Shown here in pieces: positions 23,245-33,222 of a DNA stretch of 34,006 bases. Where the stretch lies: the NCBI GenBank assembly GCA_949299115.1, contig CASFZH010000040.1, positions 1 through 34,006 on the forward strand, written 5' to 3'. How positions within the stretch are numbered: position 1 is the first letter of the stretch; each line of letters starts with the position of its first letter. This DNA comes from an uncultured Helicobacter sp. GTDB taxonomy: Bacteria; Campylobacterota; Campylobacteria; Campylobacterales; Helicobacteraceae. The notes under the pieces are model-generated. The model saw only the letters and a list, made by a program, of their open reading frames with translations. It was not told where the DNA came from and did no database searches. The position numbers were made by a program, and so were the translations under genes.

Positions 23245-23979
23245 TTCACAATATGTAATAGAGTGGATTACAAAAGATTCTGCAATGTCATTTATAAGAG
23301 ATTACAAAATAAAGCAATGTATGAATGTGAATCATCTCATGACTTTTTATCTATAAGTTGAAATATCAAGATTTGCGGTTAACACACAATTACATTTTCG
23401 AAACTTATAGAGTTTTATCATATTATCCATAACATATTGCTTTCTAATAAAAGTGTTTCTCTAACTAAAATTATATATGCCATAATAATGGAAATGAATA
23501 GTGGTTCAATTTTATGTTAATTGGAGACCAAATATGAGTTTTTATAAAAATATTTTGATTTGATGCGGTATGCTGCGATTTGATAGTTTTAACATCATCA
23601 TGTGAATAACACAGCATTTTACATGTTCTACAAGAGCATACAAATTAGCATATACAACTCATTATGTATAGAATTATAGGTAGCTTATGATACCCATTTC
23701 TCTATTCTTTTTACCCAATGCTATAAAATTTAAAGATGTATTATGAATGCAGTTATGACTAATTTATTTGTATCAAAAATTTCATTATTTATAAGAGTGA
23801 TACAGAGTAGGGGAATTATATCTTGTGTAAGATAGCACAGTATGGAATAGCATTGTGCCAATTTATCTGCATGTGTAGAAATAAGCAGAATCTAAGCTCA
23901 AACACTACAATGATTCCTATTTGTTTGCCTCATTCCCATAATAGTGGCTTGGGGTTTTGATTTTGAAAACAAAATGATG
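23245..23979. other. Noncoding gap after yejE
   Basis: No frame here has protein-like character or a supported start. I looked for a decayed yejF ATPase and saw no Walker or signature motif. It separates the + strand yejE from the convergent aldo/keto reductase gene. Confidence 0.5.
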
Positions 23980-25017
23980 TTATATGTATCTTTTAACAGG
24001 ATAAGGGTCGCGATTATCGACAGTATTGCGTTGATGCCAATAAGGATAAGGTAATTTTGTTTGACTTACTTTATCAAGCATTTGTTTGTGTTCTGATGAT
24101 AATGTTATATCTGCTGCTTTTAGGTTTTCTTTAAGCTGTGTAACATTGGTTGCTCCAATAACAAGACTTGAAATAGTTGGACGACTTAATACCCATGCAA
24201 GAGATATTTGTGCAAATGTGTGTCCGCTTTGTTGCGTAACATGTTCTAAGACATCGGTGATGTTATAAAGATGTTCCATATCTATATCCCATACGCCATT
24301 AGTGTTTAAACGAGAATTTTGAGTATTTTTATGATTACGTGTGATTTTACCAGATAACATAGCCCCGCTTAATGGACTCCATACCAATGTGCCAATCTTT
24401 TCTTCTATACCAAGTGGCATTAATTCATTTTCAAATTCTCTTGCTGCTAGGGAATAGTAGGCTTGATGAACAATGGGTCTTTGTAGGTTATATAAGTCTG
24501 CGATAGATAACATTTTCATTAAATGCCATGCAGAATAATTACTTACACCAAAATAACGTATTTTTCCAAGTTTTACTAAGTCATTAAGGGTTTGCAAAGA
24601 TTCTAAATGCGGAGTTTTTGCATCATAACAATGCAAATGATACAGATCGATATAATCAGTTTGCAATCTTTTTAAACTTTCGTCAACGCTTTTTAGAATC
24701 TTAGATTTTGATGTGCCTATATCATTTGGACTATCACTCATCCACATACCAGTTTTTGTGGAGATAAATATCTCATCTCTCTTATAATCCTTGATAGCTT
24801 TTCCTAAAATAATTTCAGAATCTCCCAAAGAATAACAATCCGCTGTATCAAAAGCATTGCATCCAGAATCCATACATGCTTTTATAAGCTCCTTTGCTTC
24901 AGGTAATTGTGTTTTACCCCATTGTTTAAAAAAATCCGTACTTCCCCCAAAAGTGGCAGTACCAAGCATGAGACTTGGTATCATCATACCACTATTTCCT
25001 AATTGTCTATATTGCAT
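23980..25017 (-). CDS. Aldo/keto reductase
   Basis: A 345-residue NADPH-dependent oxidoreductase with the (alpha/beta)8 fold. The catalytic tetrad is visible: Asp57 and Tyr62 in FDTADCY, Lys88 in STKTG and His129 in LYHLHC; the NADP-binding end is seen in SSLVIGATNVTQLKENL. It resembles the general-stress or YajO-like members that act on carbonyl compounds; the substrate is unknown. AAGGATTACT stands before the ATG and a -10 box is at 25060-25065. It is a single-gene unit. Confidence 0.9.
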   Translation of the reverse strand: MQYRQLGNSGMMIPSLMLGTATFGGSTDFFKQWGKTQLPEAKELIKACMDSGCNAFDTADCYSLGDSEIILGKAIKDYKRDEIFISTKTGMWMSDSPNDIGTSKSKILKSVDESLKRLQTDYIDLYHLHCYDAKTPHLESLQTLNDLVKLGKIRYFGVSNYSAWHLMKMLSIADLYNLQRPIVHQAYYSLAAREFENELMPLGIEEKIGTLVWSPLSGAMLSGKITRNHKNTQNSRLNTNGVWDIDMEHLYNITDVLEHVTQQSGHTFAQISLAWVLSRPTISSLVIGATNVTQLKENLKAADITLSSEHKQMLDKVSQTKLPYPYWHQRNTVDNRDPYPVKRYI

Positions 25018-25470
25018 AGTAATCCTTATAACTTATATTTTATAGAATAAAAAAATAAAATTATAGCAGACATTTGTATTGAACTTTTATAAATTAAAGA
25101 TAGCTTATATAATTATATTTTCTCAATAAGCTATTTTAAGAGGATTCTATCATACTAATTTGCATACAAGTAAAGAAATAAGATATGAATTTTAATAGTC
25201 TCTAGTGTATAAGTTAATCTGCTAGTTTTTACAATCTGTTTATATTTTGAAAATGAATTTATTTGAAATGAATCTTAGTTTCTCAAGTCTATTTTTTACT
25301 CTTTGAATGTTTATGAGAATTTTTTTGTATTACAAATTACAAGAAAAATATCAACAATATTAAGCAATATATGGTATAGGAATATTAAGTGATAGCAAAA
25401 ATCAAGAAAGATTTGATAACATAGCATTGAGCTATGCAACGATGATGGTTGTGAAAATTGCTTTGAATAG
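25018..25470. other. Intergenic region with the aldo/keto reductase promoter
   Basis: About 450 AT-rich bases with no gene. The only recognised element is the TATAAT at 25060-25065 on the - strand. Confidence 0.5.
25060..25065 (-). promoter_or_regulatory. -10 box of the aldo/keto reductase gene
   Basis: TATAAT on the - strand in GCTATAATTT, 43 bp before the start codon. Confidence 0.45.
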
Positions 25471-25962
25471 TTAACCATTCATATTAACATTTACATTAAG
25501 ATTCTCAAAAGCGTTCTTATAACGTTGCACAAAATCCGCGTTGGTATTAAACATTCTTATGCCATGTAATTTATTGGCATTAATAATATATGGCTTAGTT
25601 TGCGTATCCACATGTGATTGAGCATGTGTCTTATTATCCTCTATATGTATTTTAGTTTTTGCACTCTTTAACCTTTCGATATCGGCTAATGGATACAGCT
25701 TTTGTACTGCTAGTATTTTTTCTGTTTCTGTCATACCTGCTGTAGCACGTAACCATGCTTGGTATTCTTGGTCACTCATTAATTCCAAAATAGCTAAACC
25801 GTAAGTTTGTCTTTTTGTCTCAAAATTGTCTGAATGTTGCAACTGTTCTTCATTTTGTTTTGCCGCAATATTATTTTGTGTGCTTACTTCCCTTTTGATA
25901 TAATGCGTGTTGGCATTATACAAGCTTAAATTATTAAGTGAAGAATTGTTTGTATCAATCAT
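25471..25962 (-). CDS. Hypothetical protein
   Basis: A 163-residue soluble protein with no recognised domain. The N-terminal 45 residues are Asn/Gln/Ser-rich and likely disordered; a helical middle (YGLAILELMSDQEYQAWLRA to about residue 105) is the most conserved-looking part; the tail is Asn-rich. Start: AAGGA is 7 bases before the ATG at 25962, whereas an ATG two codons upstream is only 1 base from it. No operon partner on this strand. No signal peptide or membrane segment. Confidence 0.65.
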   Translation of the reverse strand: MIDTNNSSLNNLSLYNANTHYIKREVSTQNNIAAKQNEEQLQHSDNFETKRQTYGLAILELMSDQEYQAWLRATAGMTETEKILAVQKLYPLADIERLKSAKTKIHIEDNKTHAQSHVDTQTKPYIINANKLHGIRMFNTNADFVQRYKNAFENLNVNVNMNG

Positions 25963-26123
25963 CGTCATGTCCTTAAAGATATCTGATTTCTATTTAATAC
26001 AAGAATGCAAGCAAAAACAATTCCTTAATTTTTACATTTTTTTTGTATAAAAATACATCACATTAGTAATTTAGAAGTTATAATGTGAATGCAATACTTT
26101 AAGTTTATTTCAAGGAGATAATG

Positions 26124-26264
26124 ATGTCTTATGATGACATAGAACAAATCGATTATGATGAAGACGATATGGACTATGAATATGATGGTATAGATTCTAA
26201 CTTTTCTAGTCAATATGATGATGATGATTATGAAAATCCAGAATTAGATTACGATGAAGAATAG
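26124..26264 (+). CDS. 46-residue extremely acidic, tyrosine-rich peptide
   Basis: AAGGAG lies 6 bases before the ATG. The product starts MSYDDIEQIDYDEDD and ends NPELDYDEE; 22 of 46 residues are Asp or Glu, 7 are Tyr, and there is no Lys or Arg. Its stop is 24 bp before the next gene, so it is probably co-transcribed with the amidase. Strongly acidic short proteins can bind cations, act as polycation or DNA mimics, or serve as chaperone-like buffers; which applies here is unknown. An alternative start one codon upstream is possible. Confidence 0.65.
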   Translation: MSYDDIEQIDYDEDDMDYEYDGIDSNFSSQYDDDDYENPELDYDEE

Positions 26265-26288
26265 ATTTTTTTATTATGGAGTGCTATA

Positions 26289-27260
26289 TTGAAAAAAAAT
26301 ACTTTATCTAACGACACACTTCATGTGGCTCTTATCCAAGAAAGTTATGATATGCTGCACTATGGAAATACATGCGATGTACAAGATAATACTGATTCCA
26401 CAAAGCTTGAAGAATGGCAATTTGAATTATCAGAAAACATGAAACAAAAAACAAAAAAACATATCAAAGAGGCAAGCAAAAAGGCTGATTTGGTTTTGTT
26501 GCAAGAGTTACATACAACACAATATTTTTGTCAAAGCGAAAAGACCAAATATTTTGAGTTTGCAAAGGATTTTGAGAAAAATATAGCTTTTTTTTCTCAA
26601 ATTGCTAAAGAATGTCGTATTGTACTCGTTACTTCTTTGTTTGAACAACGAACATTTGGTCTTTATCATAATACTGCAGTTGTTTTTGAAAAAGATGGTA
26701 CAATAGCGGGAAAATACCGTAAAATGCACATTCCTGATGATCCACAATTTTATGAAAAATTTTATTTTGCACAAGGTGATTTAGGTTTTAGCCCCATAAC
26801 GACAAGTGTTGGGAAGCTTGGTATTTTAGTATGTTGGGACCAATGGTTTCCAGAAGCTGCAAGACTTATGGCATTGCATGGAGCAGACATGTTGATTTAT
26901 CCCACTGCTATTGGTTGGTTTGATTCTGACTGCGAAAGTGAAAAAAAGAGACAGCAAGAAGCATGGCAGATAATCCAAAGAGGACATGCTATAGCTAATG
27001 GATTACCTCTTATGAGCATCAATCGCGTGGGTTTTGAGCCTGATTTATCTGCACCACATCAAGGGATTCGTTTTTTTGGTAGCAGTTTCGTGTGTGGACC
27101 GCAAGGAGAGATTTTGGCACAAGCAAGTAGTGATAAAGAAGAGATTCTTTATGCTGATATAAACTTGCACCGTACAAAAGAAGTCCGAGATATTTGGCCA
27201 TTTTTACGTGATAGACGAATTGAACATTATGGAGATTTATTGAAATTATATGGAAATTAA
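26289..27260 (+). CDS. aguB: N-carbamoylputrescine amidase
   Basis: This nitrilase-superfamily enzyme hydrolyses N-carbamoylputrescine to putrescine, CO2 and ammonia in the agmatine route of polyamine synthesis. The Glu-Lys-Cys triad is complete: Glu73 in LLQELH, Lys145 in YRKMHIP and Cys182 in LVCWDQWFPEAAR. PDDPQFYEKFYFAQGD is typical of AguB-type members. Length 323 includes a small insert after residue 25 relative to about 290 in the family. The start is TTG with GGAG 9 bases upstream. H. pylori carries a related gene. The acidic small ORF just upstream may be in the same transcript; no agmatine deiminase is in the window. Confidence 0.88.
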   Translation: MKKNTLSNDTLHVALIQESYDMLHYGNTCDVQDNTDSTKLEEWQFELSENMKQKTKKHIKEASKKADLVLLQELHTTQYFCQSEKTKYFEFAKDFEKNIAFFSQIAKECRIVLVTSLFEQRTFGLYHNTAVVFEKDGTIAGKYRKMHIPDDPQFYEKFYFAQGDLGFSPITTSVGKLGILVCWDQWFPEAARLMALHGADMLIYPTAIGWFDSDCESEKKRQQEAWQIIQRGHAIANGLPLMSINRVGFEPDLSAPHQGIRFFGSSFVCGPQGEILAQASSDKEEILYADINLHRTKEVRDIWPFLRDRRIEHYGDLLKLYGN

Positions 27261-27615
27261 TCTCATGTAATTTATAATGAAAAGTATTTATTTTCATTGA
27301 ATCTTTAATGACTATCAAATAATTTTTGTCAACAATCTTTATACAAATGGCTTTTTCTCTTTTTGTTAGAAAGTATTCATAGTTATCTAAATTAATATAA
27401 TGAAAATTTGTATTGATAACAGAACTAAGGAATATGTATATGATAAGATTCTGAAATGCTTGCTTGGCTTAGATAATTATTATATGTGAATATTCAAAAT
27501 ATTACATCTTTTCTTTATAATATAGGAATTAGCAAAACTTCATGTCCGTGTTATCCCAAAGATAATTTTTACTATTGTTATTCTTATCTTATAGCTTTAG
27601 CAAATATGATATTTA
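27261..27615. other. Intergenic region
   Basis: About 355 AT-rich bases between the convergent amidase and response regulator genes. No gene or clear terminator was seen; a 69-codon frame on the + strand has no ribosome site and overlaps the response regulator. Confidence 0.5.
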
Positions 27616-28284
27616 TTATCCTATTTTATAACCTACGCCACGCACTGTTTGTATATATTTTCCACACTTGCCAAGTTTTGAACGTAAGGTATTAATATGC
27701 ACATCAACAGTTCTTGTTTGAAAATCACTGCCCCATATAGTGTCAAGAAGCTGTTCTCTTGTAAATACAAGATTCGGATTTGATAAAAAAAGTGTTAATA
27801 GTTCAAATTCTTTGAAAGTTAAACTCAATGGCATGCTCTCAACACTTGCAACTCTCGTTTTAGTGTTAAGTGAAATCTCATGGAAATTATATTCCATAGT
27901 GTTTTTTTTACCAGAACGTCTTAATACAGCATTAATCCTTGCAAGAAGCTCTAAAACACCAAAGGGCTTTGTGATATAATCATCAGCCCCTGCATTTAGT
28001 CCATGCACTTTATCAATTTCACTATTTTTTGCTGTTAGTAAAATTACGGGGATATGTTTAGTGGTTTGACGTTGCTTGAGAATTTTGAGTGTTTCTATGC
28101 CATTTTTTTGAGGTAAACCAACATCAAGCAGAATGATTTCAGGCATATTTTCAGAATTAAGATTATTGAGGGTATCTAAAAATTCACATGGATTTGAAAA
28201 GTCTAGCGAATCTATATTATTTGTTTGTAATACATACCGAATCAGCTCTCTTATATCCATTTCATCATCAACTATAAAAATCAT
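27616..28284 (-). CDS. OmpR/PhoB-family response regulator
   Basis: A two-component transcription regulator of 222 residues. The receiver domain (1-115) has the acidic pocket VDDE, phosphorylation site Asp54 in ILLDVGLP, Thr84 and Lys106 in YITKPF. The winged-helix DNA-binding domain (about 130-222) has FTREQLLDTIWG, RTVDVHINTLRSKLG and the final VRGVGYKIG. Start: the ATG at 28284 puts IFIVDDE at the N-terminus and has GAGG 8 bases before it; a GTG four codons upstream would overlap that ribosome site. No histidine kinase lies nearby, so its signal is unknown. A -10 box is at 28318-28323. Confidence 0.9.
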   Translation of the reverse strand: MIFIVDDEMDIRELIRYVLQTNNIDSLDFSNPCEFLDTLNNLNSENMPEIILLDVGLPQKNGIETLKILKQRQTTKHIPVILLTAKNSEIDKVHGLNAGADDYITKPFGVLELLARINAVLRRSGKKNTMEYNFHEISLNTKTRVASVESMPLSLTFKEFELLTLFLSNPNLVFTREQLLDTIWGSDFQTRTVDVHINTLRSKLGKCGKYIQTVRGVGYKIG

Positions 28285-28317
28285 ATTATTCCTCACTCTC
28301 TACAAATAAATACCATA

Positions 28318-28323
28318 ATTATA
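28318..28323 (-). promoter_or_regulatory. -10 box of the response regulator gene
   Basis: TATAAT on the - strand in GCTATAATTATGG, 33 bp before the start codon. Confidence 0.45.
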
Positions 28324-28655
28324 GCCTTGAAATTTTTGAAAATTTTATACATTTGTCATAATCATGCAATAAAATACTGTGAAGATCAGATTATATTTTT
28401 ATGATTTTAAGTATTAAAATTTTAGATTGTTATTAATTAAGATAATACAAATCAAAAATTTTTCAGAGTTTAGATATATAGAGAAATATATGTTAATTTA
28501 TTAAAATTTTTAATAAATCATGCTTTTATACTCTCTGAATCTACAAATATTTAGAATATGTAATATTGCAGTGCCATTGTCTATCATTGTGGCGATATAG
28601 TGTATAGACACAATAAAGCTAGAATCATATTAAGTGTAAAATTTTAAAAAATAGC

Positions 28656-28661
28656 TATAAT
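28656..28661 (+). promoter_or_regulatory. -10 box of holA
   Basis: TATAAT in AGCTATAATC, 25 bp before the ATG at 28687 with AAGG between. Confidence 0.5.
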
Positions 28662-28686
28662 CACAAAAAAATAGATAAGGTGTTTC

Positions 28687-29676
28687 ATGACAAAAATGCA
28701 ACTTGATTCTTTTTTGACTAAATCTATTCCTCGTGCTGTTTTATTATATGGAGAGAGTGATTTTATGATTACTTATTATGCCGATGTCATTTTACAAAAA
28801 TTACATTGTCAGCACCAAAGTATGTATTTTGAGGAATACAATCATGAGGAAGCATTGAATCATTTGGGAGTCAATGACTTATTCGGCAATCGCAATGTAT
28901 TATTGTTAAAGCTTTATGTGGCACTTAGTAAAATACAAATTCAAGAATTACTGTATATGTTAGAACGTAATCCCGACAGTTTTTTAATCGTACAGCTTTA
29001 TAAATCCCCCTCTATTACATCTGCTGATTATGCTAAAAGATTTAAGGCGATGAGTGCCATCTTTAAGCCAACGGAAAAATTACAGCATATTTTTGAAGTA
29101 CGATTCTATCAACCGTCACATGATGACATGATAAAGATATTGCAACAAAAGGCACATTCTTTGGGATTGCAGGTATCACCACATATTCTTGAGTATCTGC
29201 TCATCATTCAAAATTATGATATACTTATAGCCTATAGTGAACTTGATAAATTTGTCTATTTTCCTATGATTACCAAAGAATTGATTGATTCTTTAAGCTA
29301 TGGTTTAGGAAATGTTAAAATAGAATCTTTGTTAGATTCGGTATTTGATAAAAAAGGGCGTTTAGTGAAAATTATTGACACACTTCATGATGAAGGTATT
29401 GATGATATGGAAATCTTACGCGAAATTACAAGATATTTTTATATTTTATTTAAACTTTATGGACATTCTAAAAAATACGGAAAAATAGATTCTGTGGAGG
29501 CTTTAGGCTATAAGGCACCAATACAAACTATTGCTATTTGGAGCAAGAGAAGCTTGAAGCTAACAACACAAAAATATTGCATGTTGTTTGATATATTAAA
29601 TTTATGGCGTGTTCAGCAATTTCAAGGAAAAAATGTAAGTTTGCAATACTTAATTGAAATTCAAAGAATTTTATGA
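28687..29676 (+). CDS. holA: DNA polymerase III delta subunit
   Basis: This clamp-loader subunit opens the beta clamp during replication. The 329-residue protein begins with a degenerate AAA+ P-loop region (VLLYGESDFMITYYAD) and follows the HolA layout of AAA+ domain, lid (about 140-210) and C-terminal collar. Sequence similarity to E. coli HolA is weak, as usual in this phylum; the call rests on the fold pattern and on its place before rpsF-ssb-rpsR, the order seen in H. pylori (HP1247-HP1244). Its stop codon overlaps the rpsF promoter. Confidence 0.85.
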   Translation: MTKMQLDSFLTKSIPRAVLLYGESDFMITYYADVILQKLHCQHQSMYFEEYNHEEALNHLGVNDLFGNRNVLLLKLYVALSKIQIQELLYMLERNPDSFLIVQLYKSPSITSADYAKRFKAMSAIFKPTEKLQHIFEVRFYQPSHDDMIKILQQKAHSLGLQVSPHILEYLLIIQNYDILIAYSELDKFVYFPMITKELIDSLSYGLGNVKIESLLDSVFDKKGRLVKIIDTLHDEGIDDMEILREITRYFYILFKLYGHSKKYGKIDSVEALGYKAPIQTIAIWSKRSLKLTTQKYCMLFDILNLWRVQQFQGKNVSLQYLIEIQRIL

Positions 29677-29682
29677 TATAAT
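29677..29682 (+). promoter_or_regulatory. Extended -10 promoter of the rpsF operon
   Basis: TGATATAAT is a textbook extended -10; its TGA is the stop codon of holA. It lies 70 bp before the rpsF start, giving rpsF-ssb-rpsR a promoter separate from holA. Confidence 0.6.
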
Positions 29683-29751
29683 GTCGGTTTTTTAACCTTG
29701 CTTGAAAATGTTTTGTATTAATTTTTCAGGCTGAAACCATAAGGAGTTATT

Positions 29752-30201
29752 ATGCGTCATTATGAGACGATGTTTATTATAAAACCTACTCTTGTAGAGG
29801 AGGATATTAAAGCAAAAATTGACTTCTTCAAAGAAGTTATTATAAAGAATGGTGGTCATATTGAAACTTGCCTAGATATGGGAATGAGAAATTTAGCCTA
29901 TCAAATTAAAAAAAATCAAAGAGGCTATTATTTTGTCATTTATTTCAAGGCTGAACCAACATTGATTGCAGAGCTTGAACGTTTATATGGTATTAATGAG
30001 GATATTTTACGTTTTATTGTTATTAAATATCAAAGTAAAAAGGAACAAACTGCATGGCAAACTCTTGTTGATAGGGCTAATAAGAAAGAGAAACCTAAAA
30101 CTTTGAAAAAAGATGAAGATTCTCATAGAGAGAGGGAGTTTCATAAGGATAAAATAATAAAAAAAGAACATGTTGATAGCAATGTATCGGCTGAAGGTTA
30201 A
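29752..30201 (+). CDS. rpsF: Ribosomal protein bS6
   Basis: A 30S ribosomal protein that pairs with bS18 on the platform. The start [14 protein letters not shown] and the RNA-binding segment [23 protein letters not shown] are diagnostic. The 149-residue length reflects a Lys/Glu-rich tail after about residue 105, likely disordered. AAGGAG is 5 bases before ATG. First gene of rpsF-ssb-rpsR. Confidence 0.97.
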   Translation: MRHYETMFIIKPTLVEEDIKAKIDFFKEVIIKNGGHIETCLDMGMRNLAYQIKKNQRGYYFVIYFKAEPTLIAELERLYGINEDILRFIVIKYQSKKEQTAWQTLVDRANKKEKPKTLKKDEDSHREREFHKDKIIKKEHVDSNVSAEG

Positions 30202-30243
30202 CATTAGAATCTTACAAGTTAGTGGAGTACAAGGTTATAGTCA

Positions 30244-30813
30244 ATGTTTAACAAGATAATTTTAGTAGGCAATCTCACTCGTGATGTTGAATTGCGATAT
30301 CTCAATACAGGTATGGCAGTGGCAACAATAGGTTTGGCTTCAAATAGGCGATACAAGCGTCAAGATGGCAGTCAAGTCGATGATACATGCTTTGTTGATA
30401 TAACTCTATTTGGCAGGACTGCAGAAATTGCAAATCAGTATTTAAAAAAAGGCTCCAAGATTCTCGTTGAAGGTAGATTGCATTTTGAGACATGGAATGA
30501 TCAACAAGGCAATAAAAGAAGCAAACATAGTGTTATTGCTGAAAGTATGCAAATGCTTGATTCGAGACCACAGGGAGAATATAAAGAATACAATCAAAAT
30601 AGTTATGATAACAACGGATATGGAAACTATAATGTTCATTATAATAATCAGCATAGCAACCAAAGTCATACATATCCATCAAATCAAAGTATGGATTCAA
30701 ATGGTAACCATGAGAATAGCTACCAGCAAAATAATCTAAACTCTAATCTCAATAAAAATAAGGTTGCCTATCCAGAGCCACCAGAAATCGATATAGATGA
30801 GATACCATTTTAG
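30244..30813 (+). CDS. ssb: Single-stranded DNA-binding protein
   Basis: It coats single-stranded DNA in replication, recombination and repair. The OB fold spans about residues 1-108 ([20 protein letters not shown], then [20 protein letters not shown]). An Asn/Gln/Tyr/His-rich linker (about 115-172) follows, and the acidic tip IDIDEIPF binds partner proteins. The length of 189 residues is normal. It lies between rpsF and rpsR as in many bacteria. Confidence 0.97.
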   Translation: MFNKIILVGNLTRDVELRYLNTGMAVATIGLASNRRYKRQDGSQVDDTCFVDITLFGRTAEIANQYLKKGSKILVEGRLHFETWNDQQGNKRSKHSVIAESMQMLDSRPQGEYKEYNQNSYDNNGYGNYNVHYNNQHSNQSHTYPSNQSMDSNGNHENSYQQNNLNSNLNKNKVAYPEPPEIDIDEIPF

Positions 30814-30846
30814 ATTTCAATATATTAAAAAAGAAAGGATACATTA

Positions 30847-31101
30847 ATGGAACGTAAAAAATATTCTAAAAGATATTGTAAATACACAGAGGCAAAAATT
30901 GATTTCATTGATTATAAAGACATTGAGCTTTTAAAGCACTCTTTATCAGAACGTTATAAGATAATGCCGCGTAGATTAACTGGAAATTCAAAAAAATGGC
31001 AGGAGAGAGTTGAAGTTGCAATCAAGAGAGCTAGACATATGGCTATTATCCCGTATGTTGTAGACACTAAAAAAGTGATTGAAAATCCATTTAAACTCTA
31101 A
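30847..31101 (+). CDS. rpsR: Ribosomal protein bS18
   Basis: An 84-residue 30S protein that binds next to bS6. The [18 protein letters not shown] and LPRRLTG-like segment ([13 protein letters not shown]) are typical, followed by the basic RNA-binding helix and IPYVVD. AAAGGA precedes ATG. Last gene of the operon. Confidence 0.97.
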   Translation: MERKKYSKRYCKYTEAKIDFIDYKDIELLKHSLSERYKIMPRRLTGNSKKWQERVEVAIKRARHMAIIPYVVDTKKVIENPFKL

Positions 31102-31248
31102 TCATAAATAAGATGTTTGTGTGTTTTATCATTATTACATAGGATTGTGTGATTGTGATATTGTATAAGCATGATATTGGTTTTGTGTCTATCAAATAGT
31201 ATAGAGTTGACATGTCTATCATGATTCATAATATTTAGGAAGTTTGGC

Positions 31249-32217
31249 ATGGAATCTCATGATTTTCGCAATATTTTTTTGCAAACACTTAAAGAAGAGG
31301 CTCATGCTCTCATGTCATATAGTGATGATTTAAGTGATTTAGATTCTATTATTCAATTAATCTTGGCACTTCAGGGTAAACTTATCCTAATGGGTGTTGG
31401 CAAAAGCGGTTTAATTGCACAAAAGATTGCGGCAACCTTTTCTAGTATAGGAATACCAAGCTTCTTTATGCATCCTATAGAAGCTATGCACGGTGATTTA
31501 GGGGCTTTAGAAAAATCCGATTGTGTCTTAGCTATTAGTTACAGTGGTGAAAGTGAAGAGCTAATAAATATTTTACCGCATATACAGCATCTTGGAGTGC
31601 CAATTATTACCTTTTCTAAATCAAAATATTCTAAAATGTCATTATTAGGTGATTATTTTTTACCTATTCTTATAGAGAGAGAGGCATGTCCAATCCAAAC
31701 AGTTCCGACAACATCTACAACCTTAACGCTTGCAATGGGAGATGCTTTAGCGGTTTGTCTCATGGTAGCACGAAATTTTACTAAAAGTGATTTTGCCTCA
31801 TTTCACCCTGGCGGAAGTTTGGGGCGTGAACTTTTTATAAAAGTAGCAGATTTGATGCAAACACAGAATCTTCCTCTTTTGCATGCCAATGTAAGTTTAC
31901 GAGAAAGCATAGTAACGATGACACAAGGGCGGCTAGGTAATGCATTTTTTGTAGATTCCAATAACAAATTGTTAGCTGTTTTAAGCGATGGTGATCTGAG
32001 ACGTGCCATGTTTGATAAAGATTTTAGTCTCGATTCCAATGCATTTCAATATGCTACAAAATCTCCGAAAGTTATTTATAATAGCAATACTCTCGCCATA
32101 GATGCCTTACGTATTATTAGGGATTCTAAAATACAAATTATACCAATTATCACAGATAAAGGTATTTTAGAGGGTGTTATCCATCTACACACTCTTATCC
32201 AAGCTGGTTTTCAATAG
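31249..32217 (+). CDS. kdsD: D-arabinose-5-phosphate isomerase (KpsF/GutQ family)
   Basis: It interconverts ribulose-5-phosphate and arabinose-5-phosphate, the first step to Kdo for lipopolysaccharide. The SIS sugar-isomerase domain (about 35-170) shows LMGVGKSGLIAQKIAATFSS, MHGDLGAL and SYSGESEEL; two CBS domains follow (about 205-322), the first starting at DLMQTQNLPLLH. The length of 322 residues is typical. H. pylori has the homologue kpsF. AGGAAG precedes the ATG. Confidence 0.94.
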   Translation: MESHDFRNIFLQTLKEEAHALMSYSDDLSDLDSIIQLILALQGKLILMGVGKSGLIAQKIAATFSSIGIPSFFMHPIEAMHGDLGALEKSDCVLAISYSGESEELINILPHIQHLGVPIITFSKSKYSKMSLLGDYFLPILIEREACPIQTVPTTSTTLTLAMGDALAVCLMVARNFTKSDFASFHPGGSLGRELFIKVADLMQTQNLPLLHANVSLRESIVTMTQGRLGNAFFVDSNNKLLAVLSDGDLRRAMFDKDFSLDSNAFQYATKSPKVIYNSNTLAIDALRIIRDSKIQIIPIITDKGILEGVIHLHTLIQAGFQ

Positions 32218-32272
32218 CATTCCTTGCTATTTGTTACATAACAATGTAGTTTTGTAGTATACGTAAAATATT

Positions 32273-33205
32273 TCAATGTGAAAAATCATAATCTTTCAAA
32301 GGTTTTCGAGGTGGTAATAAGACTTTACCAAAATTTAAAGATACGCCTAGTATTAAATTTGACGCAGCAACATTAATATTTTCTGCCTTTAAGACATAGT
32401 AACGTAAAAGTGGTGCAATACTTAAACTTTTGAAAATTTTTGCTTCAATACGTGTTTCAAGTAATAATTGATAACTTGGCAAGATTCTTGAGGTTTCCTC
32501 ATTAAAGAGATATTGTTTGAAGTTCATAGAATATAACCAACGTAAATTTGAGTTTAATTTGTATTCCAATGATAATCCGATTTCTATACCTAAACCATTA
32601 AATTGTGTATTGAGGTTTAAGTCATGCTCACCAAATAAATCAATATATAAGTTTTTGATATATCGACCATCAAAAATTTTTACTCCAAATAGATAATTAA
32701 CAATGTGTCTTCGTCCGATATTTGGATTTGGATAAAATTCTGTTTGATACGAAGCCTTGAGATATGGACCTGCTTCAAAATATTCAAATCCTAAATCAAA
32801 ATCCCACATTCTTTGAGTATAGTCTGTGGAGAAAAATAGTTTATCAAGATTCTTATTTGTTATAGTGCTACTATCATTTTGTTTGATTCTTGTGAATCCG
32901 TATTCGGCAACCATAGAATTAAATATTACAAATCTTCTTGCATAATAATTAACATAAAAATTAAAAAAAAATTGTAATGCAATTTGTGAATTTCCAGTTA
33001 GATTGCTATCCGAAAAATTGGTATAGAGATTTTGATTTGTTAAAGATGATTGGGTAAAATTAAGTGCTGCTCTATTCAGATCAATCTCCCATCCACTTTT
33101 ATCAACGATAATATCTGTCTTTACTTGGGCAAAGGGAAAGAGGGAAATAGCAAATGCGAAAGAATTATTGCAAAAAAACAACGCTCCCCATAACATTCTA
33201 CGCAC
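32273..33205 (-). CDS. Outer-membrane beta-barrel protein with signal peptide
   Basis: A 310-residue protein whose first 20 or so residues form a signal peptide (LWGALFFCNNSFAFA). The rest is a run of amphipathic strands (FFFNFYVNYYARRF, DFDLGFEYFEAGPYLKASY, LGIEIGLSLEYKL, NLILGVSLNFGKV) suited to a 12- to 14-strand barrel. It ends in a short charged tail rather than a terminal Phe. The start is GTG with AGAGG 6 bases before; an ATG three codons later is too far. It lies 17 bp after the His-rich small gene, in one operon. I do not recognise a named family; a transport or surface role is inferred. Confidence 0.7.
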   Translation of the reverse strand: MRRMLWGALFFCNNSFAFAISLFPFAQVKTDIIVDKSGWEIDLNRAALNFTQSSLTNQNLYTNFSDSNLTGNSQIALQFFFNFYVNYYARRFVIFNSMVAEYGFTRIKQNDSSTITNKNLDKLFFSTDYTQRMWDFDLGFEYFEAGPYLKASYQTEFYPNPNIGRRHIVNYLFGVKIFDGRYIKNLYIDLFGEHDLNLNTQFNGLGIEIGLSLEYKLNSNLRWLYSMNFKQYLFNEETSRILPSYQLLLETRIEAKIFKSLSIAPLLRYYVLKAENINVAASNLILGVSLNFGKVLLPPRKPLKDYDFSH

Positions 33206-33222
33206 ATAACACCTCTTTATAT

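Noticed and set aside
27486-27695. 69-codon hydrophobic frame on the + strand
   Set aside because: No ribosome site, and its 3' end overlaps the conserved C-terminus of the response regulator on the opposite strand.
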